From: Symsagittifera roscoffensis
Taxonomy: Eukaryota > Xenacoelomorpha > Acoela > Convolutidae
Direction: 5' to 3'
Length of the DNA: 64,000 bases
NCBI RefSeq assembly: GCF_963678635.1
Contig: NC_087062.1
Span: 56,929,970-56,993,969, forward strand
The translations under genes and the position numbers were made by a program. This document shows positions 40,762 to 55,700 of the stretch, piece after piece. Below the pieces are notes generated by a model, which saw nothing but the letters and a program-made list of their open reading frames with translations, ran no database searches and was not told the origin of the DNA. Each line of letters begins with the position of its first letter. The first letter of the stretch is position 1.

Positions 40762-43700
40762 ATGGGTCGTGGAGACTGGATCCAGCTTGGCCTATCTCGG
40801 GAAATAGCAGATGTTGCTATTGCACAGGGCTTTCAAGAGCCAATGGCGGTTCAAAAAGCTACGATTCCTCTATTCATCAGCAATAAGGTAAAATTACAGA
40901 AATTGAAAACATTCGTGATCGTGTGGGGTGTTTTACACAATGTTTTGTATCATTGTTTGAATCCGCAATGAACGAGAAAAGTCAATTGATGTGATACTCT
41001 ATAGCTATTAACAAGTTTATCCGACAACGTAATAATTTTTTGAAATAACACTGACCTTCAAACTTATCGAAATACTAAATCGATTTATTAAATTAAAATT
41101 CTGCTTTGAAGTTTCGTGTTTGCCTTTTTGTCGGCATTTTGTAAAATATTGAAATATAATTAGTTGCAAAAAGTTCGGACAGACAAAAATAATTAAAAAG
41201 TACATCTATTGCAGATCGTATTCAAAAATCGTATCTACGATGGATGTACTTTGATACAGTATGCTGACGATTGCATGGTGCATGCGTCATCTATCTACAA
41301 AAAAAAATATCACTTGAGTTTCGATGGCAACAAAAGTTTGCGGTAGTCAGTGAAAAAACCTCTGACTAAACTAAAAAGTTTTTCGACCCGGTTCGTCATA
41401 ACTCAGATTCTCGAGGTCTCTATCCAGCAGCCAAACGTCAGTTCTGCATATGATTTCATGTCTCGGTTTGTTGATTGATCCAAAAACTGCTTTTTGAAAC
41501 GATCAAGTAGTTTTTTTTGGAGAGAGGTAATTACAGAAATTCACTTAAGTTTGTGTCAGTGTCGTTCCCTGAGTTCGCAGTTTTCGGACAGTGATTCAAA
41601 GTTCTCCAGGTGTGATGAAACTCCCTTGAGTGTAAGGTTTTCCGCAATTGAAGGAACAAGTGAAGCAATTTCTTCGTTCGGGTCAAGAATTTCTTTAATT
41701 TTGAAGTGCCTTTTGACCAATATTAAAAATTGATTACCAACGACTATTGTTTTTTGTGACTTGTCGTAATGTTGTCCTCTCATGTCAAATAGCAGCATTT
41801 TTCAATGTTCAACTTTTTTGTAGTTTTTCATGAATGTGGTCAGAACATTCTGTGCTACTTGCACAGCGAACGGCTATACTTATTGATATTGTAATTCGGA
41901 ACCTCTCAATATTTGCCCGTAATGATGGACCTAATTTGGGAAGGAACTATGAATTAGGGTAGATTTTTTAAAATTGGTTCAAGCCACGTAAGTTTGGTAT
42001 CATTTTATAGCCACATTAGTCATGGCTGGGATTAAAAATACTTTCCGAAAAAGATGTCTCAGTGCCGCGAAAAACTGGTCTGAAGTTTTGGTTTTTCAGA
42101 CTTAATAAGAATAGAAACTAGTTGAGCAAATCGAACTAAATTTCTGCTTTATTTTAAACGCAATGCTAGCTATTTCAAAAAAAAAATTGAAAGAAAAGTT
42201 TTTTTAGGAGTTTATTTATATTTAATTGTTTCTTCAATCAGGTCGGAACATTCTGTGCTACTTGAACAGCAACCGGCGAACCTTGTTTAGACATCGGAAA
42301 CAAGAATTTTTTCCGTAAACAAAATTTCTACTAATCTGAAAAAATTGAAGTTACTTTATTAGCAACTGCGAGACAACTTCCCACTTGGCCTAAAGATAAC
42401 ATGGTTGCCGATGGACCTTAACGTTTGGGGTACGAGTCCCGGTCCGACCTTCACTTCTGAAATTATTTTAGTTTTTCCCAAAAACTTTGTTGTTTCGTTT
42501 CAATTTTTATTCGCTAACTTGCAATGCTGCGCTTGCTTTGTATCTGAACTCGCGATGAGACTAAAAATTGCCAATATTGCTTTTTTTGGCCTATTGTTTA
42601 AGTTTTGCCTGCGGCGCAGAAAATTTGATCGGAATTAGGGTCTTTAAATTGATATGGGGGCGGTCACAAAATCAATTTGTCTGCTTAAAGAAGGGTCAAC
42701 AAGATTTGCGATTTATTTTTTTTTTGAAAATCGTATCCCCCCTAGATCCGCATCTGCCTATGGCCATATCCAGTTTCCCATCTCTGGCAGCAATAGCTGA
42801 AAAAACTGATTTTGTTGTGTTTTCCTTCCAATGCGATTGGTCGCGATGTTTACCCTTGCGATAGCTAGGGTATTGCAATCGGGTACTAGACTTTTTTTCC
42901 TATAAATAAACAACTTTGTCCACAGACTCATTGGACTCCTGGTGATAGCTTCCTTGGTTCATAATGAATTCAATTTTTGTAGTGTCTCTTGAAAAGGGTA
43001 TTTCAATTGGGTACAAGACTTTTTTTCTGTAAATAAGTTTGTTCACAAAATGGTCAGAATTAGAAATGGAAATTTTATGTTCAGATCGTTATGAATTGAA
43101 GTTTCTTTGCGTCTACAGCGCACTTGGTCTGGTGGTAACGCATACGCCAATTACAGCAAAGGTCTTGGGTTTGAATCTGACCTGGACCAGTTTTTTTTTA
43201 AACGGTAATTGGTCCGGTTCAAAATAAGTTCGGCCTATTGTTTGTCTGCGTATGTTTTATTGGCTTAGTTGTCACATCTGAAAATCGTTTTTTTTTAGCT
43301 GCAAACAGTTTCAACTGCAGTTGTTTTTATTATTTTAAAAATCCGGGTGAATGGAAAATTGCTTTTCACATAGGTTGTAATTTAAGCAGCTCGATTTGCT
43401 ATAATTTTTTATTTCATTTTTTCCGTCTTTTATCGGCTTTCTAAATTTCGACCTAATTTAAATCAACTTAAGGGCCTCTTATTGCGTCGTTACGTTCGCA
43501 AAAAGTGTTTGCGCGGGTGTGTGTGCACTGACGGGAAAAGGGATTTGACATCTTTTTAGATGAGAATTTTTCTGAATATTCTTTCAGCATGAAGGGTTTT
43601 TGCTAAGGTTTTTTCGGTTTTCTTACCGCTTGGTAATTGCATATTCAAGTCCAATCATAGTTAAAATAATTGCTTGAGATGACAAAGATTTTCGGTTCGG

Positions 43701-46700
43701 ATCGGACCGGGTCTTTTTCGCAAACTTGAGTTTTGCTCTTGATCTAGAGGTGACAAATGCGCCTGGGACAGCAATGCGCCTGGATCTGCTTATGTTTTGT
43801 CGGCTTAATGACCATATTGTAGATTTTCCTGAACTTTTCATTTCGATAATCACGTTTAGTTTTTTTTATATCTTAAAGTTCGGGGGTACGAGTCCCGGTC
43901 TGACCTTGACTTCTGAATTTATTTTCCCAAATTTTTTTTGATTTAGTTGTTTCGTGTCATTTGTTATTTGCTAACTTGCAATTCTGCGCTTGCTTTCTCT
44001 CTGCGCTCGCGATGAAAGTAAAAATTGTCCCATCTTGTCTACTTTTAAATTTTTTAAGCCTTATTCCAAATTGCTGTAATCACCATGCTTGAGACGACAA
44101 AGTATATTTGTCTGCTCAAGTTTTATCGGCTTAATTGCCAGTGTGTAGATTTTTTCTTTAGTTTTATGCATTATCACTTTAATTTTTTTTTATCTTCAGG
44201 TTTGCGGTACGAGTCGCGGTCTGACCTTGACCTTCTGAAACTATTTAAGCTTTTTCCCGATTTTTTTTTGATTTTGTTGTTTCGTGTCATTTTGTATTTG
44301 CTAAATTGCAATGCTGTGCTTCCTTTGAATCTGCTCTTGCGATGAGAGTAAAAATTATCCAAAATTGCTTTAAAATTATTCACATTCACACCACAGGCAA
44401 CAATAGCTGGAATAACTGATTTTGTTTTTTCCTTCGACTGATATTACTCGATATGTTTGCCCTTGCGAGAGCAAAGGTATTGCACTGGGTACCAGAATTT
44501 TTTCCCCGTTGACAACTTTGTCTACACACTCATTAAACGCCTGGTGATTGCTTCCTTGATTCATAATGAATTCAAAATTTGCAGTGTCTCTTGCGCACTT
44601 AGCCTGGTGGTAACGCATACGCCTATGTCGGCGAAGATCCTGCTTTCGAATTTGACCACGACCAGTTTTTAAACTTTGAATATTCCAGTTTGAGAAAAAA
44701 ATCGTTGTGTTATTTGTCTGCTTATGCTTTGTCGGCTTAGTTGCCTGATCTAACAAACATTTATTTATGCTGTAAACAATTTTCACTGCAGTCATTTTCA
44801 GCATTTTACAAATCAGGCTTAATCCAATTTTGTTGTTCACTTTGGTTGTAATTTTTTCTGCTCGATTTGTTAAAATTTTTCATATTTTGTCTGTTGTGCA
44901 CGTGTATGATATGACGGGAAAAGGGACTTGACTTTTTTAAAAGCTAAGAATTTTTCTGAATTACTGTTCCGCTTGAAGTTTTTCTTGTTCAAGCGCAAAA
45001 CTAAATACAAATAACGAAGCGAAAGTGCGAACGTAAATAAGAGTGAAAAGCGAATATAACCTAACGTATATGACAACGTTCAAACCATCGGTCGACCGGG
45101 TTCGGATCCCCTCATACGCTAACCTTTATACATGTATACTCGAAGGGCTATATACCCATTTGACCGTTTTTAACCGTTTTTCTTTCAAACTTGGTTCAGA
45201 CTTGATTGTCCGACCTCCAAAAAAAATCAATTTATCACAAGGGCAAATACCAGTGTTTTGAAGGCTTGCTTTGAGTTTGCAGCGATAAATTGTTGTTGTT
45301 ATGATCGATAAAATGCCGAATTTGATGAATGCCGAAACAAACTTGATGGTGGAAATTGAGCATTTTAAAATCAGAGGATACAGAGAAGCTTTGACTCGAA
45401 GCTGAAATCGACCTCTATTTATGCTGGAAATAAGTATCCGCAACATTCAGAAGCAAGTATCCAGAACACTTAAAAGCAAATATCTGCGACAATTAGAAGC
45501 AAGTATCCGCATATTTACTGGAATAATTGATAGTTCTTTTCTTGCAATTGCAGTGTCCAGGTTTCCTCCCCAGAGTTTTTTTCCCGAGGAAGGGTCCAGT
45601 TGTCCGAGACAGTGTCCACCCGTCCGAAAGTAGGCGTTGAGGCAAAAAAACCTAAGTTGGCCGACAAGAGCAGTTGACCGAAATTCGTCATCGCATCGCC
45701 AGAGTGTCCAGTTGGCCGAAACGGCGCTGCTAGCCAAAATCTGATATAGAAGACTGTTCAGGTGGCCTGATTCTGAATTTTTGGTCGACGTGAAGCTGTG
45801 TTTTTCTGGATACCCGAAATTTTTACCCGGTTTACCCGGTAACCGCCCAATCTTCAAAACTTGTAAGACAAAACTTTTCACACTTCATGCTATAAATTTG
45901 ATAACGATGTTCTATATTATATTCCGACTCAAAGCAAGCTCCGAGCTCTCATTTTTTCTCGATACCGAAAATTTTGGACTCGGTTGATTAAACCAAAATA
46001 GTACTTTTCCACGAAACTCAAATCAGTTTAGTAGAACTGAAATACGTGCAATTGGTACATAGACCAATTGTACTAGATTTTCTCTCGATACCAAAGTTTT
46101 CGGATAAAATTTTCAGGGATTCAAGCTCCTTGTGATCGGAGCATAGACTTAATGCTGAACTGGTGTATGACTCAAACCCGCCGACTGAAAATATCAAAAA
46201 AAAAGTTTTGTGAAAAAATCTCAATTATTGCCAAAAATTCTAAGAAGTACCCCAAGAACTCAGCAAAAATTTGCTGTTGTTGATATCATACACGAGTTAA
46301 GTGGTCTAATAGTGTAATATCAAGCAAATAAAGTTGAATTTTTCAGCCTCAGGTTTTTTTCGTGCGTGCTGTTGGAAATCAACCGTCTTGCCTGATTCCC
46401 TACCCTTCTTGGTAATTATAAAAGTGCACCCCATTCCGCTCGTAAGTCTATCATTTAAGAGATTTGGCTGTTATGTTAAATGGTCTGGTAAGGTGATATT
46501 ATGTGGGTTCAATTGCATTTTTTCAGCCTCAGGTTTTTTTTCCGTGTGTTGTTGGAATTCAACCGACCTACTTAATTCCCAACTCCATTGGTTAGGCACC
46601 TGAGTTGGTGTGCGTTTGATGTTCATCCTAGGAGCTAGTTCGTTACATCACGCACTTCGCATACTTCCCGCACCGTCGCAAAAGCGGGTGAAAGAGACTT

Positions 46701-49700
46701 GCTTCACGAAACCCGATTTAAGTTTGAACTTCAACGCTAAGGACTCGCAGATGACTATTCAGTTCTATCTAGATCACTGTCTATGGCCACGAACCGACCT
46801 TGTCATTTGGCACGACGTCATTTTTAATTCCATAGGTAAGTATATCAGTAATAATACCGTAGACTAAGTACTGAGCAACTTGCAAATTTGTTATTACGGT
46901 ACAAATAAAATATTTGTGCAATCGTTTACTGCCAACGGAGCGGTACTGAGGATATAGGGAAGCACTTAGTTGAAACATATGTCCTCGTGCTTAACGTGGT
47001 GAAAGACTTCATTTCTAAGTGTAAGGCTGAGGATCAGGTAGTCATAGAGAAATACAAGGAGCTTCATCCGCCCCCTCGTCTTGAGTTAGAGACTCTTCTC
47101 TTGTTAAGGCGTTACAGTGCTAGCCTCAGCGCCCTCAAAACCTGTAAGAAGCGGAAACGTTAACCCCTTAAGAACCGTAAATCCACACAAAACAGGCTTG
47201 AAGCAGAGGCTTTAGCTAGTCCAGGTATTGCCCTTGAAAGTTGAGCTTTCTGTGATAACACTCATGTAATTTAATAAGGACTGCAAGGTTTCAAGGTCTT
47301 AGCGCTTGTTTCAATAAGCAAGGAACCTATGAGGCTTTCTCATTGATAGCTTGGATCTTCATTGTCTCCATTTCAGCTAACTTGCAAGTTGTCTCCCTTT
47401 TCGTCTCCGGGACATTGTTCCGCTTGTATACCGAGCCCCTCCCGAGCTTGCCAGTCGGTTTTTGAGCTTTCTTGAACTTAAAAGTTTTCCACTCACAATT
47501 ATCTTTGCAAAATTAATCGTGAATAAATGGATTATGAGTGTCGTAGGAGTTGATTGTTTGTGTCGTACAAATAAATTATTCTTTTAAGCTTTGTTTGTAA
47601 CCTTTATGGTATCGAGCAAGTAGATTCGGTAAAAGCATGGAAGAAAAGGTTCAATTAGTTGTTTGATCCACAGAAAATGATCTTTACAAATGTCATGCTC
47701 TGGTACTAAAATACAATTGAAAAGCAAAGCCGCTCGACAAAAATTGAGACGGTTATCATAAATTCTAAAATTTTAATGGAGCAGGCAGTTGAAATAAATA
47801 AGGACATCATTCTTTGGCTGTAACTGGCTGAAAAATTCAAATACCCTGAAAAATACATACCCAAACGAGATCTTAGGCTCCACAAATTAACGGAGACTAA
47901 TAGTAAGATTTTACAGGAGGCTGTAACTTATAAATTGGGATTAGAAAAGGCATAAGTAAATGATACTATAGTAAAGACCACAAAAGATGAAGTAGCGGGC
48001 GACACTACGTCTAAATCTTCGCTTTAAACTGGAGGCACTGGGTCCTAAAGTTCGAATGTAGATTCTAAGAAATCAAACACAAAAAGAACCAATGATTCAA
48101 GCTCACGTTCCAGTCGATACACAGCAGCCTTGGAGTCTAAGAACTCTAGTCAAATAAAATGCAATCTCGCCTTGACTAAGTTGCGGCAAGAAGAACTTGA
48201 TTGGTAGGCTAGCGTAGCTTTGAAATTAAAACAGCAACAAAATGAATTAGATTGAGTTAGAGGCAATAGCTGTGGATCATAGGAGAAAGCTAAAAGAAGT
48301 CGAGTTTGAAGGATTGTAAATGGAAGATGACCTATCTGCCGTAAGTGAAAAGTTAGATTGGACGATTTGAACAAAAGTTAGCCATCAACTTGATGAAAAA
48401 AGGGAGGAGGATCGTACTGGTTCCTGGATTGATTCAATCAAAGATCATGCTCCTGCTGTCTGGAGGCATCTAGTGATCCTGGAGGCATCTAGTGATCTAG
48501 TGATCCTGGAGCATCTAGTGATCCTGGTTTGCATATCAGTAGTCATCTAGCCTCTCGGCAAAAATGCCCGAAATCAATTTTGTCTTCAAGTACTAATGAT
48601 GCATCTGTTATAGTTCCTCTTAGTCTAGCACCTCATGTCGGTTTTATTTATCAACCACCTCCCACTATTCCTCAAGGTAGATTCCTTCCAAACTCGGGAT
48701 CAAATGTTGGTTATACAAAGAGGCAGGGTATGGTGAATCATTTTCCATCAATGCACAGTTCCGTTAATCCACGCGTCTCTTGAACCATCAGATAACTCAT
48801 CATCTTTCAACAGCGCATTCACATAATTACTGGATGCAGAATCAGCAGCCTTTTTGTGCACCTGTCGGCGCTGCGAATAGAATGCCTGTTGCGGCCCATT
48901 TGGGAATTTCAGCACGTGGTTTGACCACGCAAAAACCTATGATGACAACCCATCAGAATGCCAATGCGAATGTATTTTCTTTGGCCAATCTCAATGGTGG
49001 TACTTCAAGCGGGATCATGCCGTATACCAGTGGTGGTACCGTTTTTTATACCTCTCAAGCTGATCTCCTAAGTACAAACTCCGCTTACCAAGAGTTTTCC
49101 AATCCTCTTGTTGTTTCTTCATAAGAACATCCGGTAGAGCAGCCAATTTCGGCTCGTGGAGTAGCTGAATTGATGAAAAGTAGTCGCAAAGATCTTGTCC
49201 CAGAACTGAAATTGAGTCAATTTGATAGTAACGCTCTGAACTGTCGCGAATGGGTTGGACAATTTACCTCAACCATCGATTCCGCCCTTCTGACTGATGA
49301 CGAGAAATTAACTTACTTAAAGACGCCTGTAACCGGAAAAGCCAAAGCAGCTCTCGCCGAATACAGTTATGGTGGAGTCTTGAACAATGATGCAATTGCT
49401 ACATTGCAGAGAAAGTTTGGCCAGCCTCATACTATTATTGTGCTCATATGGATATATTAGCCAGTTTGCCTACCCTCAAAGTGCATAATTCAGAGAAAGT
49501 CATCAGTTTCTCCTCCACCGTTTCAGGACTAGTTGCAGGCTTTCAATCGTTGGCATTTCATGATGATTTTAAAAGTGTGTTTTTTAATCGAGGTCATTTC
49601 ATGATGACCTTAAAAGCATGACTCTTCTGAACCAAGCTGTTGGCAAGCTCCCACCAACTTTGAAAGAAGCTTGGCCAATGCATACCATTAGGCATAATTG

Positions 49701-52700
49701 GTAGCGTCCCAGCCTCTTAGATTTCAATAATTAGTTAAAAGAGAAAGCGGAGGGCCATGGAAGTGCGCGCTCTTGGTCCGAGAACTAAAACGGAAGAAAA
49801 TGTTTGCATCAAACGCTAAGAGCACTATCGATTACAAAAGCAAGCCTATTGATCCGCCGTGCCTGCAGTGTTAGGGAAAGCATACCCTTTGGCGCTGCGT
49901 TCAAGGAAAAGAATGGCACTCAGCTTGCGAAATTTGTAGCTGAGCAAAAACTTTGCTTCACATGCCTCAACGGGAACCATGGCTTCCGTAATTGCACGAA
50001 GGCAAAGACGTGTCCAGAACAGGACTGTGAGAGCACGCACGTCCTTCTTCACGGTGCTGACAGAATTTTACAGCAAAGGATGAGTCTAAACCGAAGGATG
50101 TTAAACATGTTCCCACGCATGTTGCAATGGGGCTGGAAAATTACAAAGAACTACCGAAAGGACTTGCTAGTTACAACAGTTGGTGTTTCCTCAGACAGCA
50201 CCTGTGTCCAGACGTTGGTTCTTAGCGACGGAGCATCTACACATTCGTGGGTTTCCGCATCTGACGCTAGACGCTTAAAACTGGTTGTTGAGCCAGTCCA
50301 TTTTGCCATCAGTAGTTTCATTGCCGTAAAAGTCATCGAAACTCACTGAGTCAAATTCAGTGTCTCGTCTGAACCGAATAACGCCGATTTGTCTTTCACT
50401 ATGGATGCTTATAGGAAAGACAACGTTCACATTAGTACATAATGTATGAATATACCTGAGTTGCAGAATAAATATCCTCAATTAGCTCCAATAAAGCCCT
50501 TACAGTACAACTATGAAGATGTAGAAGTTATCTTAGTACAGCACAGTTTTACTAACCTGCCGTTGGTCCGATTGAATTTCTCTTAGGAGAGGACTCTAAC
50601 TCACCATGTTCCGTCCGCCTACCGATAGGTTGGGTCATTAGTGGTCCGTTACCGCCGTCCGCCGGGTTAACTTCTTCGGTACCTGCCTTGAGATCACCGA
50701 TCCTCTTGAGCTGGATATTGCGAAGAAGCTTATACATCTTGCGCAAACCGACTCGTTTCCCGTCGAATTGTAATTACTCACCCCTGATAAACCCGTTAAG
50801 AGCAATAGCAAGATTGCCTTGTACTCCCGTTCTTGAGTCCGGCTGGTATCCTTCGGTCGACTGGCCGCATAAGACGCTTAGTTGAACGCACGTTTGATAC
50901 TAAACACCCCATTTTGCTGGACGCTCGCAATACATTAGTTCGTTTGTTGGCTTGTAGGATGTTTTCTGCGCCGCCGGGTTTTTGCGTGCGCGACTCATAA
51001 GCTCGCATAAAACTGCTGAAATCTCTTTTGTCTTCGGTAAAGCGCGTGTTGCGCCAACGAAAGCGTTGAAGCTCGTGTTGCGCCTCCACTTTGAGCATTT
51101 TCAAGAAAGATTGAACCGCATGCGCTCCGTGATTAACTTAAAGTACGCTATACTGGAGTTGCGTCGACTGCTGAAGTCTACTGAAAACCATTGCGTTACA
51201 TGTCGAAAGCGGAAAGCAATCACGGTCACACCGATAATGGTCGATTTACCTGTCGAACGCCTCGTGCAGAAGCAGCCACGTTTTTCCTCCACAGGCGTGG
51301 ACTGTTTCGGACCGTATTACGTTCCCATTCGAAGGAGCACTGAGAAAAAGGTGGGGTTTTCTTTTTACTTGCCTCACCACTAGGGCTGTACACCTCGAGG
51401 TTGTGCCATCACTAGACACAAGCTCATGTGTGATGGGCATCGAGCGGTTCATCGCGCGCTGTGGTACACCCAGCACTTTTTGGTCGGTTAACTTGACCAT
51501 TTTTTTTGGTGCAGAAATGGAACTTCTTGCATGTATCAAGATTTGTAAAAACATGGCTCCAATCGTCTTTCCACATAAAGGAATAACCTGGAAGTTTAAC
51601 CCTCCAAGTGCACCGCATCATGGCAGCTCTTTGGAGCGCCTCGTCCGCAGTGTTAAACGTGTACACCTCAATATACTAGGCAGAAGGCGGGTGACAGAAG
51701 TGTGAGGAACAACACTCTACTAGTGGAGCAGGCTCTGAATGCAAGGCCGATCACTCCGGTAAGTACCGATTCGCGTGATTTAGAAGCTTTAACCGCCAAC
51801 AACTTTTTGCTTCGGCAGTACGCCGCAAGCTTTCCTTCGCTCTCGCGTGGGAAATATTTCGATCAAAGAAAAGTACGTACGAGCGCAGTCGTACGATGAC
51901 GCTATTTCGTCTCGTTGGCTGCGAGAATATGTACATTTACTGAACAAGCATGCGAAGTGGAACACCCAATCTGAAAGTTGTTCTAAGAACGGGTGATCTC
52001 GTATGGGTTTTTGATATTACCCTCTCGCTCGCATTGTGAAACTTAACTACGCCGAAGACGGATGCGCAGGTTCCACTCTCATTAAGACAGCCACGAGCGA
52101 ACTTACTCGACCGAGCTATGAGCTCGCTCCAGTTCTTCTCTTTTTGGGGGCGGAAGATGTTGCAGCGCAAAATTGAATGCAAATAATGAAACGCAAGTGC
52201 AAACGTAAATAAGAGTGAAAAGCGAATATAGCCTAACGTATATGACACGCTCAAACCGCCGGTCGACCGGGTTCGGTTTCCCCCATACGCTAACCTTTGG
52301 ACATGTAGCTGCTAACAATTTATAACTACAATTTCAAAGGAAGCTCTCCAAAAACTGGTATTTGCCCATGAGAAAAACTGCTCTTTTTTTGACGCCAGAC
52401 TTAATCAAGTCTGAACCGTGTAGACTTGATTAAGTCTGACCTCCCAAAAGAAAGAGGAATTTGTCTCAAAGGCAAATACCAGTGTTTAGAGAGCTTCCTT
52501 TGAGTTTGCAGCTATAAATTGTTTTTGTTATAATCGATAAAATGCCGAAGTTTATGTTTTGTCGGAGTTATTTACCGAAAATATCTCTTATTTATTAAAG
52601 ATTTACATTAAACCTTTTTTTATGATTTTTTTGGGGGTGTGAGCGACCATTTTTCTGCTCAGATTATTTTGCTCTGTTACCGCGTGGTAATTATAAAATG

Positions 52701-55700
52701 AAACACAATCAAACATCCGGCGCATCTGGCGTAGAGTTAAAACAACTGCTTGAGACGGCAAAGATTTCTGGTTCGATTTCGTCTGGGCTCTTTATTGCAA
52801 GCTACACTTTTTGTGCTTTTTCGGACTATCGGCCGTTTGTTTATATTTGTCGGCTTAGTTCTGTAGCTCAATACTTCAGCTTTTTTCAAAGTTGCTGTAA
52901 TCTACATGCTTGAGACAACAAAGCCCGGGAGTTCAATTCCAGTTGAGACCTGTTTTTATTGCAAATAGAGATTTTTGGCTAATTTAGATTCTATCTGCTT
53001 ATTTTGTCTGCTTAGTTCCTTAGAAAGGACTTTGATTGAATTTTTGGATTCTTTATAGCCTTTCTAAAGCAGCTCTTTGTAGCTCTTCTTATAGCGCAGG
53101 CGATTTTGTTTGGGATATTTTTTGCAATTTTTTGACAAAAACCTTTTTTTTGATTTTTTTTCGTTTGATTTTCAGTTATGTGTCGCCTCTGTGTGTAAAT
53201 TTGCAGTAACGCTGAGCCGACTAGAGATACAGGATCTCTAATCAGTTATCCTTGAGTCTTTTGGTTCGGTATTATTATTACCCTTGCGATAAGCAAAGGT
53301 ATTGCAATCGGGTACAAGACTTTTTTCTAAAAATAAGTTTGTTCACAGAATGGTCAGAATTAGAAATGGAAATTTTCTTACCGCTTGATACTTATAATTT
53401 CAAGCCCAATCAACCATACTGCGCATCTAGCTTATAGGTAAAATAACTGCTTGAGATTGCAAAGATTTGCGGTTCGAATCCGGCCGGATTTATTTTGCAA
53501 ACTAGAATTCTGCTCTTGGACTGGAGGTGACAGATGCGCCTGGGGCGGCAAAGTCCTGGGTTCGAATCTGACAGGACCTGTTTTTTTTTCAAGTGTTGAA
53601 GAGTCCGTTTCAAAAAAAAATTGTTGGCTTTTCATTGTCTGCTTGTGTTTTGTCGGCTTAATTGCCATATTGTAGGTTTTTCTTAGTTTTTTTTTCATTA
53701 TCATGTTTAGTTTTTTACACTACAAGGTTTGGGGTACGAGTCCTGGCCTGACCTTGGTTTCTGAATTTGTTTTCCACAATTTTTTTTTTTGATTTTGTTG
53801 TTTCATGTCATTTTTTATTTGCGAACTTGCAATGCTGCGCTTGCTTTGTATCTGCGCTTGCGATGAGAGTAAAAATTATCCAGTTTATCCTTATTCCATC
53901 TCTGGCAACAATAGCTGAAATAACTGATTTTTTGTCTTGGCATGTTTTTGTTTCAAAATTAGTCTCATTCATTTTGATATATTTAGTCTTTCGATTTTTT
54001 ATAAACTGTTTTTCTTGTTTTATTGTTGTATTGCAATTGGTGCGAAACGCAGTTTTGTTTCTGTGTATATTTTGAAAAGACGTACTAAAACGGTATTCAA
54101 GTATGTATTAAATAACAAACGGTATGATGCTTTTAGGATGTTCTTGTTGAGGCAGTCACTGGCAGTGGCAAAACTTTGTCTTTCTTGCTGCCGATTTTGA
54201 AGCTAATTCTAGATGAACGAAAAGCGGGAGGCGATGTGTCATGCCCGCATTCACTGGTGATAGCTCCTACTAGAGATTTAGCCATGCAGATATACACAGT
54301 ATCAAAATCACTTTTGAGAAGCTTTGGCCTGAGGACCTGTCTTATACTTGGTGGGGATAAGACTTGTGAGCAGAATATCAAGAAGTAAGTGATATCACAC
54401 CAATTCATAACTTGTTATCACAAGAGCTGTGATACTAATAAATTAGTGCGTTAGTTTTCTAGGCAAGGCGAAGAAGCCAGCAAATGTTGTAGTGTCGACA
54501 CCTGGTCGATTCGCAGAACTACTAGAAATAAATGAAAAGGACATGTTCAGTTTCAAAGGTTACTTCCGAAATTTGCAAATGCTAATATTGGACGAGGCTG
54601 ACCGACTGCTGGACATGGGATTCCATGAGCGACTGACCAGCATACTTCAGAATTTGCCGAAGCAAAGACGTACTGGGCTTTTTTCAGCAACCCAAACTGA
54701 GTCGCTAGATGACATCATACGAGCAGGGTTGAGAAATCCTGTTCGGGTCACAGTGCATAGCAAAACACCTACTTTACCCAATGGAGAGCCCATAACAGAT
54801 GATGCGATGATTAAAACCCCTGCAAAATTGAGAAACTGCTATGTCAGCTGCACAGGAGAGAATAAGCTTGACATGTTGCTCACGTTTTTGAACGAAAACA
54901 TGGAATCAAAAATTCTGCTGTTTCTTTCTACTTCATGCCAGGTAAATTATTTCCGGACATTTTTACCCAAGTTTTTGCCCAGCCTGAACTTGCTGATGAT
55001 TCACGGTAAAATGAAGAAAAAGCGAAATCAGGTTGTGGAAAAATTCCGGAAAATGAAACAAGGAATCCTGCTTTCAACTGATTTGCTGTCGCGAGGAATT
55101 GACATCGAGAACATTGACTGGGTCTTACAGTATGACCCTCCGAGCTGCGCAACCAGCTTTGTTCACAGATGTGGAAGAACTGCCAGAGCTGATAAGTCTG
55201 GAAGTGCGTTGATTTTCTTGATGCCAAACGAAATTGAGTAAGTTACACTCTCAGTAGCTAAAATTTAATTTTTTCAAACATGTGCATTATATTAAAGTCA
55301 GATGACTACTTCTTCTATCTCAGGTTAAAATGTTTGTTTTAGTTATGCAGGGTTCATAGAAATATCGTTGAAAGCGCCACTACAGGAGTACGAAATACAA
55401 GTACCCGAAAAGTTCAGCCAGTCAGTTGAAAAACTGAAAACCCTGGCACAAGAAGATCGGACTGTTTTAGAATTGGGCACCAGAGCTTTCGTTTCCTATG
55501 TTCAGGCATACAAGAAACATGAGTGTAGTTATATATTTAACATGAAGAATCTGAACTTCGGAGAAGTAGCGAACGGATTCGGATTGTTGCGACTGCCACG
55601 AATGCCCGAGTTGGGCAAACGGGACATTTCTGCGTTCAAACGAACAGAAATTGACACTGCATCAATTGCGTATACTGACACCGCAAAGGAAGCAGAGAGA

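Larger units (their letters stand above)
44991..52554 (+). mobile_element. Decayed BEL/Pao LTR retrotransposon in DDX55 intron 1
   Basis: Two related terminal blocks (44991-45327 and 52163-52554) enclose Gag, zinc-knuckle, protease-like and integrase remnants in BEL/Pao order. The RT and RNase H region between about 50800 and 50900 is missing. Stops and frame changes are frequent, so it is inactive. It lies in the sense orientation of the host intron. Confidence 0.7.

Noticed and set aside
43110..53600. Functional tRNA genes
   Set aside because: A-box and B-box-like pieces are present, but no cloverleaf with a closed acceptor stem could be drawn. They are SINE heads.
54385..54390. GTAAGT as the splice donor of DDX55 exon 2
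   Set aside because: It leaves two bases and breaks the phase with exon 3. The GTGAGC at 54366 gives a continuous frame and a total length divisible by three.
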